A stretch of DNA of 49,655 nucleotides from JANLTP01 sp031363055 (GCA_031363055.1 JANLTP010000249.1:1-49655), one strand, 5' to 3'; positions 13,844 through 22,918 are shown, numbered from the stretch's first letter. Program-made: numbers and translations. Notes: generated by a model not told the origin, from the sequence alone.

Positions 13844-15010
13844 ATGAAAATTCACGAATATCAGGGCAAGGAAATCTTGCGTCGCTATTCAGTACCGGTG
13901 CCGCGTGGTATTGCGTGCTTTAGCGTTGACGAAGCAGTCAAGGCTGCGCAGACACTCGGTGGCCCCGTATGGGTCGTAAAGGCGCAGATTCACGCTGGCG
14001 GTCGCGGCAAGGGCGGCGGCGTCAAATTGGCGCGTTCCATCGAAGAAGTCCGCAGCCATGCCAGCAGTATTTTGGGCATGATGCTCAAGACCCACCAGAC
14101 CGGACCGTTGGGCCAGAAGGTCAATCGCCTGTTGATCGAAGAAGGCGCCGACATCAAGAAGGAGTTGTACGTCGGCATTGTTCTGGATCGGCAAAGCCAG
14201 AAAATCTGCGTGATGGCCTCCAGTGAAGGCGGTATGGACATCGAAGAGGTGGCCGCTCATACCCCCGAGAAACTGCACAAGGTTTTTTGCGATGTCCAGG
14301 CCGGTCTGACCGATCTCGAAGCCGATGATCTGTCGCGCAAAATCGGTGTTCCGGAAACCTCCGTCATGCAGGCGCGTGCCGTACTGCAAGGCCTATACAA
14401 GGCGTCGTTTGAATGCGACGCCTCGCTGGCCGAGATCAATCCGCTGATACTGACCGGCGACGGCAAGGTCATTGCGCTCGATGCCAAGCTGAACTTTGAT
14501 TCAAACGCCCTGTATCGCCATCCCGATATTGTCGCCATGCGTGACATTGACGAGGAAGACCCGGCTGAAGTCGAGGCGTCGAAGTTTGATCTGGCCTATA
14601 TCCAGCTCGACGGCAATATCGGTTGCCTGGTCAACGGCGCGGGTCTGGCCATGGCGACCATGGACACGATCAAGTTATTTGGCGGCGAACCGGCCAACTT
14701 TCTCGATGTCGGCGGAGGAGCTACCACCGAGAAGGTTACCGAAGCCTTCAAGATCATGCTTCGCAATCCGGGCCTGAAGGCCATTCTGGTCAATATCTTT
14801 GGCGGCATCATGCGCTGTGACACCATTGCCGAAGGCGTCATCGCTGCCTCGAAGGCGGTCGGGCTCAAAGTTCCGCTGGTGGTTCGAATGAAGGGCACCA
14901 ACGAAGATCTGGGCAAAAAAATGCTCGCTGATTCGGGCCTACCCATCATTGCGGCCGACACCATGGCTGAGGCCGCCCAAAGTGTTGTTGCGGCTGCGAA
15001 GCTGGCATAG
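13844..15010 (+). CDS. sucC: Succinyl-CoA synthetase beta subunit
   Basis: A 388-residue ADP-forming beta subunit that binds nucleotide in the TCA-cycle reaction succinyl-CoA to succinate. It starts MKIHEYQGKEILRRYSVPVPRG, with an N-terminal ATP-grasp domain (VKAQIHAGGRGKGGGVKLA) and a C-terminal CoA-ligase domain (GLAMATMDTIKLFGGEPANFLDVGGG, NIFGGIMRCD). Length equals that of E. coli SucC. CAGGGC precedes the ATG. sucD follows after 39 bp. The upstream sdh/suc genes are not here; recX precedes it. Confidence 0.98.
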   Translation: MKIHEYQGKEILRRYSVPVPRGIACFSVDEAVKAAQTLGGPVWVVKAQIHAGGRGKGGGVKLARSIEEVRSHASSILGMMLKTHQTGPLGQKVNRLLIEEGADIKKELYVGIVLDRQSQKICVMASSEGGMDIEEVAAHTPEKLHKVFCDVQAGLTDLEADDLSRKIGVPETSVMQARAVLQGLYKASFECDASLAEINPLILTGDGKVIALDAKLNFDSNALYRHPDIVAMRDIDEEDPAEVEASKFDLAYIQLDGNIGCLVNGAGLAMATMDTIKLFGGEPANFLDVGGGATTEKVTEAFKIMLRNPGLKAILVNIFGGIMRCDTIAEGVIAASKAVGLKVPLVVRMKGTNEDLGKKMLADSGLPIIAADTMAEAAQSVVAAAKLA

Positions 15011-15049
15011 TCTGACAGGCCCGAACCTCGATTCGCGCCAGGAGTTTCC

Positions 15050-15931
15050 ATGAGCATTCTGATCAATCAAAATACCCGGGTCATCACTCAGGGGATCACC
15101 GGCAAAACCGGCCAATTCCATACCCGCATGTGTCGCGACTATGCGAACGGCAAAAACTGCTTTGTCGCGGGCGTCAATCCCAAGAAGGCCGGCGAAGACT
15201 TCGAAGGCATTCCGATTTTTGCATCGGTGAAGGACGCCAAAAGTAATACAGGCGCGACTGTGTCGGTCATCTATGTACCGCCTCCGGGTGCGGCCGAGGC
15301 AATCTGGGAAGCAGTCGATGCTGATCTCGACCTGGTCATCTGTATTACCGAAGGAATTCCGGTTCGCGACATGATGGTGCTGCGCGACCGCATGCGCAAG
15401 CAGAACAAGAAGACGCTTTTGCTCGGGCCCAATTGCCCAGGCCTGATCACGCCTGAAGAGATCAAGATCGGCATCATGCCGGGCCATATTCACCGCAAGG
15501 GAAGAATTGGAATCGTTTCTCGCTCGGGCACGTTGACCTATGAAGCAGTCGGGCAGGTGACCGAGATTGGGCTAGGGCAGTCGTCGGCGGTCGGTATCGG
15601 TGGCGATCCGATCAACGGCTTGAAGCATATTGATATCCTGAGATTGTTCAATGATGATCCAAACACCGACGCGGTGATCATGATCGGTGAAATTGGCGGG
15701 CCTGACGAAGTCAATGCGGCACTTTGGGCCAAAGATCACATGAAAAAGCCGATCGTCGGTTTTATCGCCGGCGTGACTGCGCCGGCGGGAAAACGAATGG
15801 GCCATGCCGGCGCGCTGATTTCCGGCGGTGCCGACACCGCCCAAGCCAAGCTCGATGTCATGGAGGCCTGTGGTATCAAGACCACCAAGAATCCTTCCGA
15901 GATGGCCAAGTTGCTAAAATCTGCACTTTGA
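15050..15931 (+). CDS. sucD: Succinyl-CoA synthetase alpha subunit
   Basis: A 293-residue alpha subunit holding the CoA site and the phosphorylated His. The Rossmann CoA-binding domain shows QGITGKTGQFHT, and GPNCPGLITPEE and RSGTLTYEAV follow. The active-site His is in MGHAGALISGG. A clean Shine-Dalgarno (AGGAG) lies six bases ahead of the ATG. Forms the heterodimer or tetramer with SucC from the gene just upstream. Confidence 0.98.
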   Translation: MSILINQNTRVITQGITGKTGQFHTRMCRDYANGKNCFVAGVNPKKAGEDFEGIPIFASVKDAKSNTGATVSVIYVPPPGAAEAIWEAVDADLDLVICITEGIPVRDMMVLRDRMRKQNKKTLLLGPNCPGLITPEEIKIGIMPGHIHRKGRIGIVSRSGTLTYEAVGQVTEIGLGQSSAVGIGGDPINGLKHIDILRLFNDDPNTDAVIMIGEIGGPDEVNAALWAKDHMKKPIVGFIAGVTAPAGKRMGHAGALISGGADTAQAKLDVMEACGIKTTKNPSEMAKLLKSAL

Positions 15932-15967
15932 GAATCCAGCACTGAGCGGTTGGTTCGCAGGCAGATC

Positions 15968-15997
15968 AGAGAAAGACAGAGAAAGACAGAGAAAGAG
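15968..15997 (+). repeat. Tandem 10-bp purine-rich repeat before the terC-family gene
   Basis: AGAGAAAGAC is present at 15968-15977 and 15978-15987, then AGAGAAAGAG at 15988-15997. The array ends seven bases before the ATG at 16005, so its last purine-rich unit may serve as the ribosome-binding site. Confidence 0.9.
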
Positions 15998-16004
15998 CAC
16001 CGCC

Positions 16005-16715
16005 ATGGAATTTGGAAGCACCCTGTTTTGGGTGGCCCTGGGTCAGATAATCTGGGTCAACATTCTGCTGTCCGGAGACAATGCGGTAGTCATCGCACTC
16101 GCCGCCCGTTCGCTGCCGCCCGCGCAACAGAAAAAAGCAATTTTTATTGGCTCGGCTGCCGCCATCGTGATGCGGATCCTGTTGACGCTGGTTGCCGCCG
16201 AATTGATGCAACTGCCCTGGTTGAAACTCATCGGGGCCGTTTTGCTGGTCTACATTGGTGTGACCTTGCTTCTGCCTGAGCAAGAGTCCGAGGAGGGTGG
16301 GCGCACTGGCGGCAGCATGGCGACGGCGATCAGAACCATTCTGATCGCCGACTTGGTCATGAGTCTGGATAACGTCATTGCCGTCGCTGCCGCCGCCAAG
16401 GGTAATACGACCTTGCTGGTCATTGGCTTGGCCCTGAGTATTCCGCTGGTGATCTTCGGTAGTACCTTGCTCATCAAGGTGATTGAGCGGTTCCCGTTCA
16501 TTGTCTGGATCGGCGCGGCGTTGCTGGGTTTCATTGCCGGCGAAATCCTGGTCGACGATAAGGCAGTGGCGCATCTGTTCCCGCAAATCGGTGCGGCCTT
16601 GGGTATCCCGCTTGCGAAGTTGCCGCTGGTCTTCGGCATTCTGGGCGCCGCGCTCGTGGTCTTGATCGGCAAGGGATTGTTGAGTCTGCGAAGGCCGCCC
16701 ACCAGTCACGCCTAG
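16005..16715 (+). CDS. TerC-family integral membrane protein (YjbE/YkoY type)
   Basis: A 236-residue protein with about seven membrane segments. The two internal repeats carry the family motifs: WVNILLSGDNAVVIALAARSLP and DLVMSLDNVIAVAAAAKGN, with buried Asp residues. Members of this family export manganese or are linked to metal homeostasis and tellurite resistance; the substrate cannot be told here. I looked for a yybP-ykoY manganese riboswitch in the 73 bases after sucD and see none. A hairpin covers the stop codon. Confidence 0.9.
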   Translation: MEFGSTLFWVALGQIIWVNILLSGDNAVVIALAARSLPPAQQKKAIFIGSAAAIVMRILLTLVAAELMQLPWLKLIGAVLLVYIGVTLLLPEQESEEGGRTGGSMATAIRTILIADLVMSLDNVIAVAAAAKGNTTLLVIGLALSIPLVIFGSTLLIKVIERFPFIVWIGAALLGFIAGEILVDDKAVAHLFPQIGAALGIPLAKLPLVFGILGAALVVLIGKGLLSLRRPPTSHA

Positions 16716-16755
16716 GACGGAGTCGAACTCGAGGCCTGCTCGAATTCTCCGTCCT
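16714..16755 (+). terminator. Hairpin over the terC-family stop codon
   Basis: AGGACGGAG (16714-16722) pairs with CTCCGTCCT (16747-16755), a 9-bp perfect stem, with further partial pairing inside. No T-run follows, so it would be a non-canonical terminator or an mRNA-stabilising end. Confidence 0.45.
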
Positions 16756-16854
16756 GAGTTGACGACCCCCGTGTGGCATAACCCTCCGCTCTAGCCGCCG
16801 GGCGGTTAGCCGACCCCGTTCGTTAACTAGTTCCTTCGCACTGACACAGGCCAC

Positions 16855-17724
16855 GTGCATGATCAGCAGATGGGGGCTCAAGCGTTTCTCGCCGACACCG
16901 GCGCATCGTCCAAACTGATCGCCGAACTGGGTCGTAACAATACTCAACCGTCGCCGATGCTTCATTGGGATTGCGTCAGTGCTTCGGATCGCGGCCACGA
17001 ACGCTCGCACAACGAAGACGCCACCTGCTTGAACCTGCTGGCCGGGCTGATGATTCTGGCCGACGGCATGGGTGGCTACAACGCCGGTGAGGTCGCCAGC
17101 GCACTGGCCATCGAACATGCTCGCGACTATTTATGCCAGGAACTGCCGTGCGGCGGTGCCGATTCGTGTCTGACTTCCAACTCACGGGCGACCGAATCTG
17201 TTTCGCAAGCCATTGCGGTCGCGAATGCTGCCATCCTGGCGGCAGCCGCGCGCCGACCCGAGTGTCTGGGTATGGGTACCACACTGGTAATTGCGGCCGT
17301 CAGCACGCGCTGCGTGACCATTGGCCATGTCGGCGATTCGCGGGTCTATCTGCTGCGCTCCGGACATCTGTCGCGACTGACCCATGATCACTCGGTTGGA
17401 CAAGCGATGATTGATTCGGGTGTGCTCGACGAGCAGGCCGCCAGACTGTCGACCCTGCGCGGCGTCTTGACGCGAGCGCTCGGCGTTGAATCGGCGGTTG
17501 ACGCCGATATCAGCCAACTGGAATGGCAGAACGGCGATCGCCTCTTGCTGTGTTCGGACGGTCTGACCGACATGGTCCGGGACTCCGAAATCAAGGCAAT
17601 ACTCGAGCAGGCGCCCGACGCTGATGAAGGTTCCAGAACATTGATTCAGGCAGCGCTGGATGCCGGCGGACATGACAATGTTTCCGTTGTGTTGGCATTT
17701 TGCAATAGTCCGGCAACTCTGTAG
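16855..17724 (+). CDS. PP2C-family Ser/Thr protein phosphatase
   Basis: A 289-residue soluble phosphatase of the bacterial Stp/PrpC type. All metal-site motifs are present: ERSHNEDA, LADGMGG, VGDSRVYLL, LLCSDGLTDMV and HDNVSVV, so it should be active. It would remove phosphate from Ser/Thr of target proteins. About 45 residues precede the catalytic domain. The start is GTG 16855 or ATG 16870. A FHA protein gene follows 14 bp later, then the adenylate cyclase. No Ser/Thr kinase is in the window, so the opposing kinase must lie elsewhere. Confidence 0.93.
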   Translation: MHDQQMGAQAFLADTGASSKLIAELGRNNTQPSPMLHWDCVSASDRGHERSHNEDATCLNLLAGLMILADGMGGYNAGEVASALAIEHARDYLCQELPCGGADSCLTSNSRATESVSQAIAVANAAILAAAARRPECLGMGTTLVIAAVSTRCVTIGHVGDSRVYLLRSGHLSRLTHDHSVGQAMIDSGVLDEQAARLSTLRGVLTRALGVESAVDADISQLEWQNGDRLLLCSDGLTDMVRDSEIKAILEQAPDADEGSRTLIQAALDAGGHDNVSVVLAFCNSPATL

Positions 17725-17738
17725 AGCGGGACCCGGCC

Positions 17739-18365
17739 ATGCAGCAGCGCGAGGCGACTGAATCGATTCGATTGATCCTGAGCTCCGGTGATCTGGTGTT
17801 ACGCACCATTGCACTCGTCAAGGAGCGAATCACGATCGGACGCCGGCCTTATAACGATATTGCGCTCGATCACTTGACCGTGAGTGGCGAGCATGCAGCG
17901 ATTTTCAGGGTCGGCGATCGCCGCATGATTCGCGACCTCAAGAGTCGCAATGGGATCATTATCAACGGCTTCTCGATCAGTGAACAATTGCTCAGCGATG
18001 GCGATCTGATCCAGATCGGTATTTATGATCTCAAACTGATCATTGAGGTCGCACAAAAATCAGCGCCCAAATTAAGCCCTATTCCGGATGCCGGTCAGGT
18101 GGCCGTTCTGGAAATCTTGAACGGTCCGAAACAGGGGCGCGAGTTACGGCTTGATCGAACCATCACCCGCATTGGCGAGGGGCCGCAGGTTGCCAGCATC
18201 GCCCGTCGTAGCAAGGGCTATCACCTGACGCACATCGAAGGCCCGAGCTTCCCGCTCGTCAACGGTGAGGCGATCGGCTTGCAACCGCATCCGCTGTCGC
18301 ATTTTGATCTCATCGAGTTGGCCGGAACGATCATGCGGTTTCAATTCAATGCTCATCAGCTCTGA
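17739..18365 (+). CDS. FHA-domain protein with a second, degenerate FHA-like domain
   Basis: A 208-residue cytosolic protein. Residues about 27-100 form a canonical phosphothreonine-binding FHA domain: IGRRPYNDIAL, SGEHAAIF, DLKSRNGIIINGF. Residues about 120-205 look like a second FHA fold (LRLDRTITRIGE, FPLVNGEAI, HFDLIELAGTIMRFQF) but lack the GR..S..H..N residues, so they probably do not bind phosphate. Position between the PP2C gene (14 bp upstream) and the cyclase (about 30 bp downstream) suggests it recognises a phosphoprotein that the phosphatase acts on, perhaps to control the cyclase. That link is inferred. Confidence 0.88.
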   Translation: MQQREATESIRLILSSGDLVLRTIALVKERITIGRRPYNDIALDHLTVSGEHAAIFRVGDRRMIRDLKSRNGIIINGFSISEQLLSDGDLIQIGIYDLKLIIEVAQKSAPKLSPIPDAGQVAVLEILNGPKQGRELRLDRTITRIGEGPQVASIARRSKGYHLTHIEGPSFPLVNGEAIGLQPHPLSHFDLIELAGTIMRFQFNAHQL

Positions 18366-18394
18366 GCTGATTGGCGCAACCGGTCTGGCCTGAC

Positions 18395-20419
18395 ATGAGA
18401 GCGAAGTCACTGTCCTGGTCATACCGCGCGCTGTTCGGGCTGGCGCTGACGGCGCTGATCTGCACCGGGTTGGCCGGCGTCTGGAACATCCCGTTCGTTG
18501 AGTCGCTCGATCGACAGGCCTATGACGCGCGACTACGGCTGCTGCGCTCTGACTCCGCGCCTCAGGTCGTGCTGGTTGATATTGATGAACGGGCGCTGGC
18601 CGAGGTCGGTCGTTGGCCCTGGTCGCGCGCCACCCTGGCAAACATGGCCAGTGCCATCGGCCGGCAAGGGCAAGCGCGGACCATCGCCTTCGATATTCTG
18701 TTTGCGGAGGCGCAGGCTGAGGCCGGTGAGGATGCGGCGCTCGCCCAGGCGATTGCCGATTGGCCGGTCGTTCTGGGCTACTACCTGACCAATGATCGCG
18801 ACGGCCGCACCAGTGGCCGCCTGCCGGCACCGACGTTTACCGCCCAGGCCTTGAACAAACTGAATGTTGCCGTTCATTCGTGGTCTGGTTACGGTGCCAA
18901 TTTGCCGGAGCTCCAGGCGCATGCCAAAGGAGCCGGATTTTTCAGCCCGATTCTTGACGATGATGGCGTCGTGCGACGGGTGCCTCTGATCGGCAAACTG
19001 GGCGGTGAGTACTACGAGTCGTTTTCGGTCGCCGTCTTGCGCCATTATCTCGGTAGCGCCAGCATTGCGCTCGGTAACGATGTCCTCGATCTGGTCGGCA
19101 CAGCCGGTCGGGTACGAATCCCTCTGTCGCAGGGAACCAGCGCGCTGGTGCCGTTCGCGGGTGCCAACATGCGGCTGCCCGACCTGCCGTTCTCGGGTCG
19201 TTTCCCGGTGGTGTCGGCGGCCGATGTGGTCAGTGGCAAGATCGACTGGCAACAGTTCAAGGATCGTATCGTTCTGATCGGTACGTCGGCGCCGGGGCTT
19301 TCGGATCTGCGAGCGACACCGATCAGTCGCGCGACGGCGGGCGTGGAAATACATGCGACGCTGATTGCCGGCGCACTGCAGGCAGCGCGCTCGGAAACGG
19401 CGCCGCAATTAAAACAATGGCCGCAAGACGCGGCCGTATTGGGTCTGTTGGTTTGTGCCGCGGTCGGTATGCTGCTGTCGCTGCTGATGCCGCTCACAGG
19501 CGTGTTCGGCGTGTTATCGCTCGGGGTATTCGGCGCCCTCGGTCTGGTGCTCTGGAGTGCGCTGGCGTTCGCCCATCTGCACTGGGTTGTGCCGGCAACC
19601 GCGTCGCTGTTGCTGGTCTTGATGTTGACCGGCGCCAACCTGGCGCTGGGCTACATCATTGAAGGGCGAGCGCGGCGTGCCGTCGCCGAGCTGTTCGGCG
19701 AGTACGTGTCGCCGGAGGTTGTCGAACGCATGACCCGCGATCCGACGCGGTTCGGCACCATGATCAGTGAAAACCGCGAGTTATCCATTTTGTTCGCCGA
19801 TATCCGGGGCTTCACTCGCATTTCCGAATCGATGGAGCCGGCGCAGTTGCGTGAGTTCATCAACGAGTTTCTGACCGCTATGACCGAATGCATTTACCGG
19901 CATCAGGGTACCGTCGATAAATATATTGGTGATGCCGTCATGGCCTTCTGGGGCGCGCCCATGAACGATGACCATCACGCCGACAACGCGGTCGCTGCCG
20001 CCATGGCCATGATCGCCGAGGTCGGCAAGCTCAATGAGCTGGGCAGCAAAAAGGGCTGGCCAACGCTTTCGATTGGCATCGGCATCAACACCGGTGTCGC
20101 GCGGGTCGGTGATATGGGCTCGAAATTGCGCCGTGCCTATACTGTTTTGGGCGATGCCGTTAATTTGGCTTCGCGGCTCGAGGCGTTGACCAAACAGTTC
20201 AATACGCCGATCATTGTCGGCGAGGCGACCGCGCGACAAGTCAAGCGACAGTCGTTTTCCGAACTGGCTCAGGTTACTGTCGCCGGGCGCTCCGAATCAA
20301 CCCGTATCTTCATACCGACCATGCTTCCCGTGAAACGTCCGTTGCCGCCCAGATTCGATCATGCCGTGGTGCAGCCGCCAGACCTCGATACGCGCGCGGC
20401 CCGAACCCAGGACGCATGA
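18395..20419 (+). CDS. CHASE2-domain class III adenylate cyclase
   Basis: About 674 residues. One N-terminal membrane segment, an extracytoplasmic CHASE2 sensor (about 30-330; VVLVDIDERALAEVGRWPWSR, FAGANMRLPDLPFSG), three membrane segments (about 345-425), then a cytoplasmic cyclase domain. Metal-binding Asp residues lie in FADIRGFT and KYIGDAVMAFWGAP. The Lys of DKYIGD and the Asp of LGDAVNLASRLE are the adenine-selecting residues, so the product should be cAMP. ATG 18395 is used; TTG 18371 is possible and follows GAG. Its stop overlaps the start of the phosphodiesterase gene (ATGA), so synthesis and breakdown genes are translationally coupled. Confidence 0.93.
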   Translation: MRAKSLSWSYRALFGLALTALICTGLAGVWNIPFVESLDRQAYDARLRLLRSDSAPQVVLVDIDERALAEVGRWPWSRATLANMASAIGRQGQARTIAFDILFAEAQAEAGEDAALAQAIADWPVVLGYYLTNDRDGRTSGRLPAPTFTAQALNKLNVAVHSWSGYGANLPELQAHAKGAGFFSPILDDDGVVRRVPLIGKLGGEYYESFSVAVLRHYLGSASIALGNDVLDLVGTAGRVRIPLSQGTSALVPFAGANMRLPDLPFSGRFPVVSAADVVSGKIDWQQFKDRIVLIGTSAPGLSDLRATPISRATAGVEIHATLIAGALQAARSETAPQLKQWPQDAAVLGLLVCAAVGMLLSLLMPLTGVFGVLSLGVFGALGLVLWSALAFAHLHWVVPATASLLLVLMLTGANLALGYIIEGRARRAVAELFGEYVSPEVVERMTRDPTRFGTMISENRELSILFADIRGFTRISESMEPAQLREFINEFLTAMTECIYRHQGTVDKYIGDAVMAFWGAPMNDDHHADNAVAAAMAMIAEVGKLNELGSKKGWPTLSIGIGINTGVARVGDMGSKLRRAYTVLGDAVNLASRLEALTKQFNTPIIVGEATARQVKRQSFSELAQVTVAGRSESTRIFIPTMLPVKRPLPPRFDHAVVQPPDLDTRAARTQDA

Positions 20420-21180
20420 AGCTTCGCGTGCTCGGCTGCAGCGGCGGAATTGGCGCCCGTGCCCGAACCACGTCGTTTCTGATTGATGACGACATTCTGC
20501 TCGATGCCGGCACCGGCGTTGAAGATCTGAGCGTCAACGAGTTGGCGAAAATCGATCACGTCTTCCTGACCCATTCGCATCTCGATCACATCGCCGCCTT
20601 GCCCCTGATGATCGATTCGGTCGGCGCGTTGCGCCAGAAGCCGCTGATCGTGCACGCATTGGCGGAAACCATTGAAGCGCTGAAAACACACATTTTTAAT
20701 TGGGTTATCTGGCCTGACTTTACCGAAATACCGCATTACGATCGTCCCTGGATGAAGTTCGAGTCGCTCGCTCAGGGCGATGTGATTGATTTGGGCGGCC
20801 GTTTGTTCCGCAGCCTGCCGGCCAGCCACACGGTACCGGCGCTCGGCTATCAGCTCACGACGCCGCAGGCGAGCCTGGTATTCTCGGGCGACACCGGACC
20901 GAACGACGAATTCTGGAGCCAGGTCAATGGCATTCAGAATCTGCGTTATCTGATTATCGAGAACGCCTTCTCGAATCGCGAGCAGGACCTGGCAATGACC
21001 GCCAAACATCTTTTTCCAATTCAATTGGCGCAGGAGCTGGGCAAGCTGCAACGGGATGCGCAGATCCTCATCACGCACTTGAAGCCTTCCGATCGCGATT
21101 TGATCGCACGCGAAATCACCGCCTGGGCCGGACGTTTTGCGCCGCGACTGTTGGAAGGCGGCGACATCATCGAGTTTTAA
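20416..21180 (+). CDS. Metallo-beta-lactamase-fold hydrolase, probable class II cyclic-nucleotide phosphodiesterase
   Basis: A 254-residue cytosolic protein. The metal-binding motif is THSHLDHIAA; further ligands are in PASHTVPALGY, FSGDTGPN and ILITHLKPSD. The order and spacing resemble class II cAMP phosphodiesterases and related hydrolases (PDE1 type). It starts inside the stop of the adenylate cyclase gene, which supports cAMP as the substrate. The alternative is a general MBL-fold hydrolase; activity is unproven. A hairpin begins at the base after its stop. Confidence 0.82.
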   Translation: MKLRVLGCSGGIGARARTTSFLIDDDILLDAGTGVEDLSVNELAKIDHVFLTHSHLDHIAALPLMIDSVGALRQKPLIVHALAETIEALKTHIFNWVIWPDFTEIPHYDRPWMKFESLAQGDVIDLGGRLFRSLPASHTVPALGYQLTTPQASLVFSGDTGPNDEFWSQVNGIQNLRYLIIENAFSNREQDLAMTAKHLFPIQLAQELGKLQRDAQILITHLKPSDRDLIAREITAWAGRFAPRLLEGGDIIEF

Positions 21181-21441
21181 CGGTCGCTCCGAGACTGCAA
21201 CAGTCCGCGACCGACTGCGATTGGCCCGATTCGGGCAAAAGAATGTCGCGGCCGCGCAACATTAATCGGCAACAGGTGACCGATAGCGTCACAAACTGAC
21301 GGACACCGATGGGCAGCTCGCAGTGCTCGAGCGTGACCTAGTTCACAGCGGCCAGCGTCATGACCGCGCGTTCCCTGAAAAGCGGCCGGCCAGGTAGGGA
21401 AAGTCGCCACCGATCGGGCGAAAACGTCAACCCACCGCAAG
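21181..21441. other. Upstream part of the pilin promoter region with hairpins
   Basis: No gene is seen in this stretch. Immediately after the phosphodiesterase stop, CGGTCGC (21181-21187) pairs with GCGACCG (21207-21213), and inside that GACTG (21193-21197) pairs with CAGTC (21201-21205): a two-stem hairpin with no T-run. GCCCGA-T-TCGGGC follows near 21225. The rest up to 21441 is where an enhancer site for a sigma-54 activator (PilR-like) would be expected; I could not point to one with confidence. Confidence 0.5.
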
Positions 21442-21457
21442 TGGCATGAGCCTCGCT
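21442..21457 (+). promoter_or_regulatory. Sigma-54 promoter of the pilin gene
   Basis: TGGCATGAGCCTCGCT matches the -24/-12 consensus TGGCACG-N4-TTGCW at all but two positions, with exactly ten bases between the invariant GG and GC. Transcription would start near 21468, about 45 bases before the pilin ATG. Pilin genes in Pseudomonas and relatives use RpoN with PilS/PilR, which fits. Confidence 0.85.
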
Positions 21458-21512
21458 ATAGGTTAAGCGTCGAACTCAAACTGATCGACTCTAACTCTAG
21501 GAGATTCAAATC

Positions 21513-21983
21513 ATGCTGAAGAAAGTTCAAAAGGGTTTCACCCTTATCGAGTTGATGATCGTTGTCGCGATCATCGGTATCTTGGCCGCTGTTGCGATTC
21601 CTGCTTACCAGGACTACACGGTTCGTGCTCGTGTCTCGGAGGCGACCGGCTTTGCCAAAGGTGCGTCTGACGCTATTACCGAGTTCCATACATCACAGGG
21701 CGCATGGCCGACCACGGCACAAGCCCAGATGAGGACCCCGGCGAACACCGACAACTTGAGCGCCTTGGTTTACACGCCTGGTGCCTCTGGGGCTGCCGCT
21801 GCTACCGTAGCTGCAACTCTGGGTACGAAGACGTCGGCCGCTGTTGCCAAGACTCTGATCTTCACGGTTACCCCGAACGCTGCAGCCGGTAACGAAGGTA
21901 CGTACAACGTTGATTGCACGGGCGGCACCTTGCAGACCCGTTATCGCTCGGCGACTTGCCGTGGCGCGGTTCTGATCCCGTAA
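21513..21983 (+). CDS. pilA: Type IV major pilin
   Basis: A 156-residue prepilin. The leader MLKKVQKG is followed by FTLIELMIVVAIIGILAAVAIPAYQDY, with prepilin-peptidase cleavage after Gly8, N-methyl-Phe1 and Glu5 of the mature form. The globular part contains an Ala/Thr-rich loop. C-terminal Cys135 and Cys149 would form the D-loop disulfide. TAGGAG six bases or so before the ATG is a strong Shine-Dalgarno, and a sigma-54 promoter and an intrinsic-type terminator flank the gene, so it is a strong single-gene unit. The accessory gene tfpX/tfpZ follows. Confidence 0.96.
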   Translation: MLKKVQKGFTLIELMIVVAIIGILAAVAIPAYQDYTVRARVSEATGFAKGASDAITEFHTSQGAWPTTAQAQMRTPANTDNLSALVYTPGASGAAAATVAATLGTKTSAAVAKTLIFTVTPNAAAGNEGTYNVDCTGGTLQTRYRSATCRGAVLIP

Positions 21984-22008
21984 TACCGGGCTAGCATCTG
22001 GATCGAAG

Positions 22009-22031
22009 AAGGGCGCCTGCGGGCGCCCTTT
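22009..22031 (+). terminator. Rho-independent-type terminator after the pilin gene
   Basis: AAGGGCGCC (22009-22017) pairs with GGCGCCCTT (22022-22030), a 9-bp stem with a four-base loop, then a short T-rich tail. It lies 26 bases after the pilin stop. Confidence 0.8.
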
Positions 22032-22070
22032 CACTTATTGAACCTGTCGTTTCTGCTGTGACCTTGACTC

Positions 22071-22844
22071 ATGAATAAATTTGCCTGGTTTGCGCCGCGC
22101 CTGCGCGCTGGCTGCGTTCACTTTGCGCTGTCTTTTGTGGTTGTGCTGTGTGCGGTTATGCTGGTGGTGATGGTCTGGTTTCCAGGGGCTTTGTTGTACG
22201 CATCGGGTGGCGTCAAACTATTGGCCCTGATGATCGTGGTCGACTTGATTCTGGGTCCGATATTGACCTTCATCGTCTTTGATCGACGCAAGAAGTGCCT
22301 CGTATTCGATCTGACGTTTATTGTCGTCGTCCAGATCAGCGCCTTGAGTTACGGTTTGTACGCGGCTTATAACGGTCGTCCGATCTTTGAGGTGTTCGTT
22401 GTCGATCGCATCGAGCTGGTCAGCGCGTCCGAAGTCGATTCGCAGGAGTTGCAATTGGCGCCTGCGCAATTCCAACAGATTCGGTTGTCCGGGCCGACTC
22501 TGGCTGCGGCAAGATTGCCAGACGATCCGAAAGCGCGCGCCGAGTTGACACTGTCGGCCGCTGCCGGCATCGATGTGAAACACTTTCTTCGATATTACGT
22601 ACCGTACACCGCACAGCGGCAAGCCATTCTGGCCGCTGCCAAGCCGCTGACGGATCTGAACAAATTCAACGATGCGGCGTTAGTGCGTGATGAACTTGCA
22701 AAGCTTGCATCGGCGCGCCACGAGGCGCCCACTGACTGGAAGTTTGTGCCGCTGCAAGGCAAGCGCGAAGACCTCGCGATGATCATTCGCGCCAGCGATG
22801 CGACGCGCCTGGGCACACTTCGTTTGCGGCCGTGGCGCGATTAA
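22071..22844 (+). CDS. TfpX/TfpZ-family type IV pilin accessory protein
   Basis: A 257-residue membrane protein. Three hydrophobic segments lie at about 15-70 and 78-98, with the family signature VDLILGPILTFIVFD between them. A periplasmic part of about 150 residues follows, containing HFLRYYVPY. In Pseudomonas and relatives TfpX/TfpZ-type proteins are encoded directly after their cognate pilin and help pilin assembly or surface display. Position right behind the pilin terminator agrees. No clear Shine-Dalgarno precedes the ATG at 22071. Confidence 0.88.
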   Translation: MNKFAWFAPRLRAGCVHFALSFVVVLCAVMLVVMVWFPGALLYASGGVKLLALMIVVDLILGPILTFIVFDRRKKCLVFDLTFIVVVQISALSYGLYAAYNGRPIFEVFVVDRIELVSASEVDSQELQLAPAQFQQIRLSGPTLAAARLPDDPKARAELTLSAAAGIDVKHFLRYYVPYTAQRQAILAAAKPLTDLNKFNDAALVRDELAKLASARHEAPTDWKFVPLQGKREDLAMIIRASDATRLGTLRLRPWRD

Positions 22845-22890
22845 TTCGGTGGCTCGTTCACGCCGCACGGTTATTCGTCGTTTCCCCGAG

Positions 22891-22918
22891 ACGCGGACGT
22901 TCTACCATTCGTCCGTGT
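22891..22918. repeat. Hairpin between the pilin accessory gene and rubredoxin
   Basis: ACGCGGACG (22891-22899) pairs with CGTCCGTGT (22910-22918) with one G-T pair. No T-run follows, so a terminator role is uncertain. Confidence 0.4.

Noticed and set aside
15932..16004. Manganese (yybP-ykoY) riboswitch ahead of the TerC-family gene
   Set aside because: The region is short and filled by a purine-rich tandem repeat; no four-way-junction sequence is visible.
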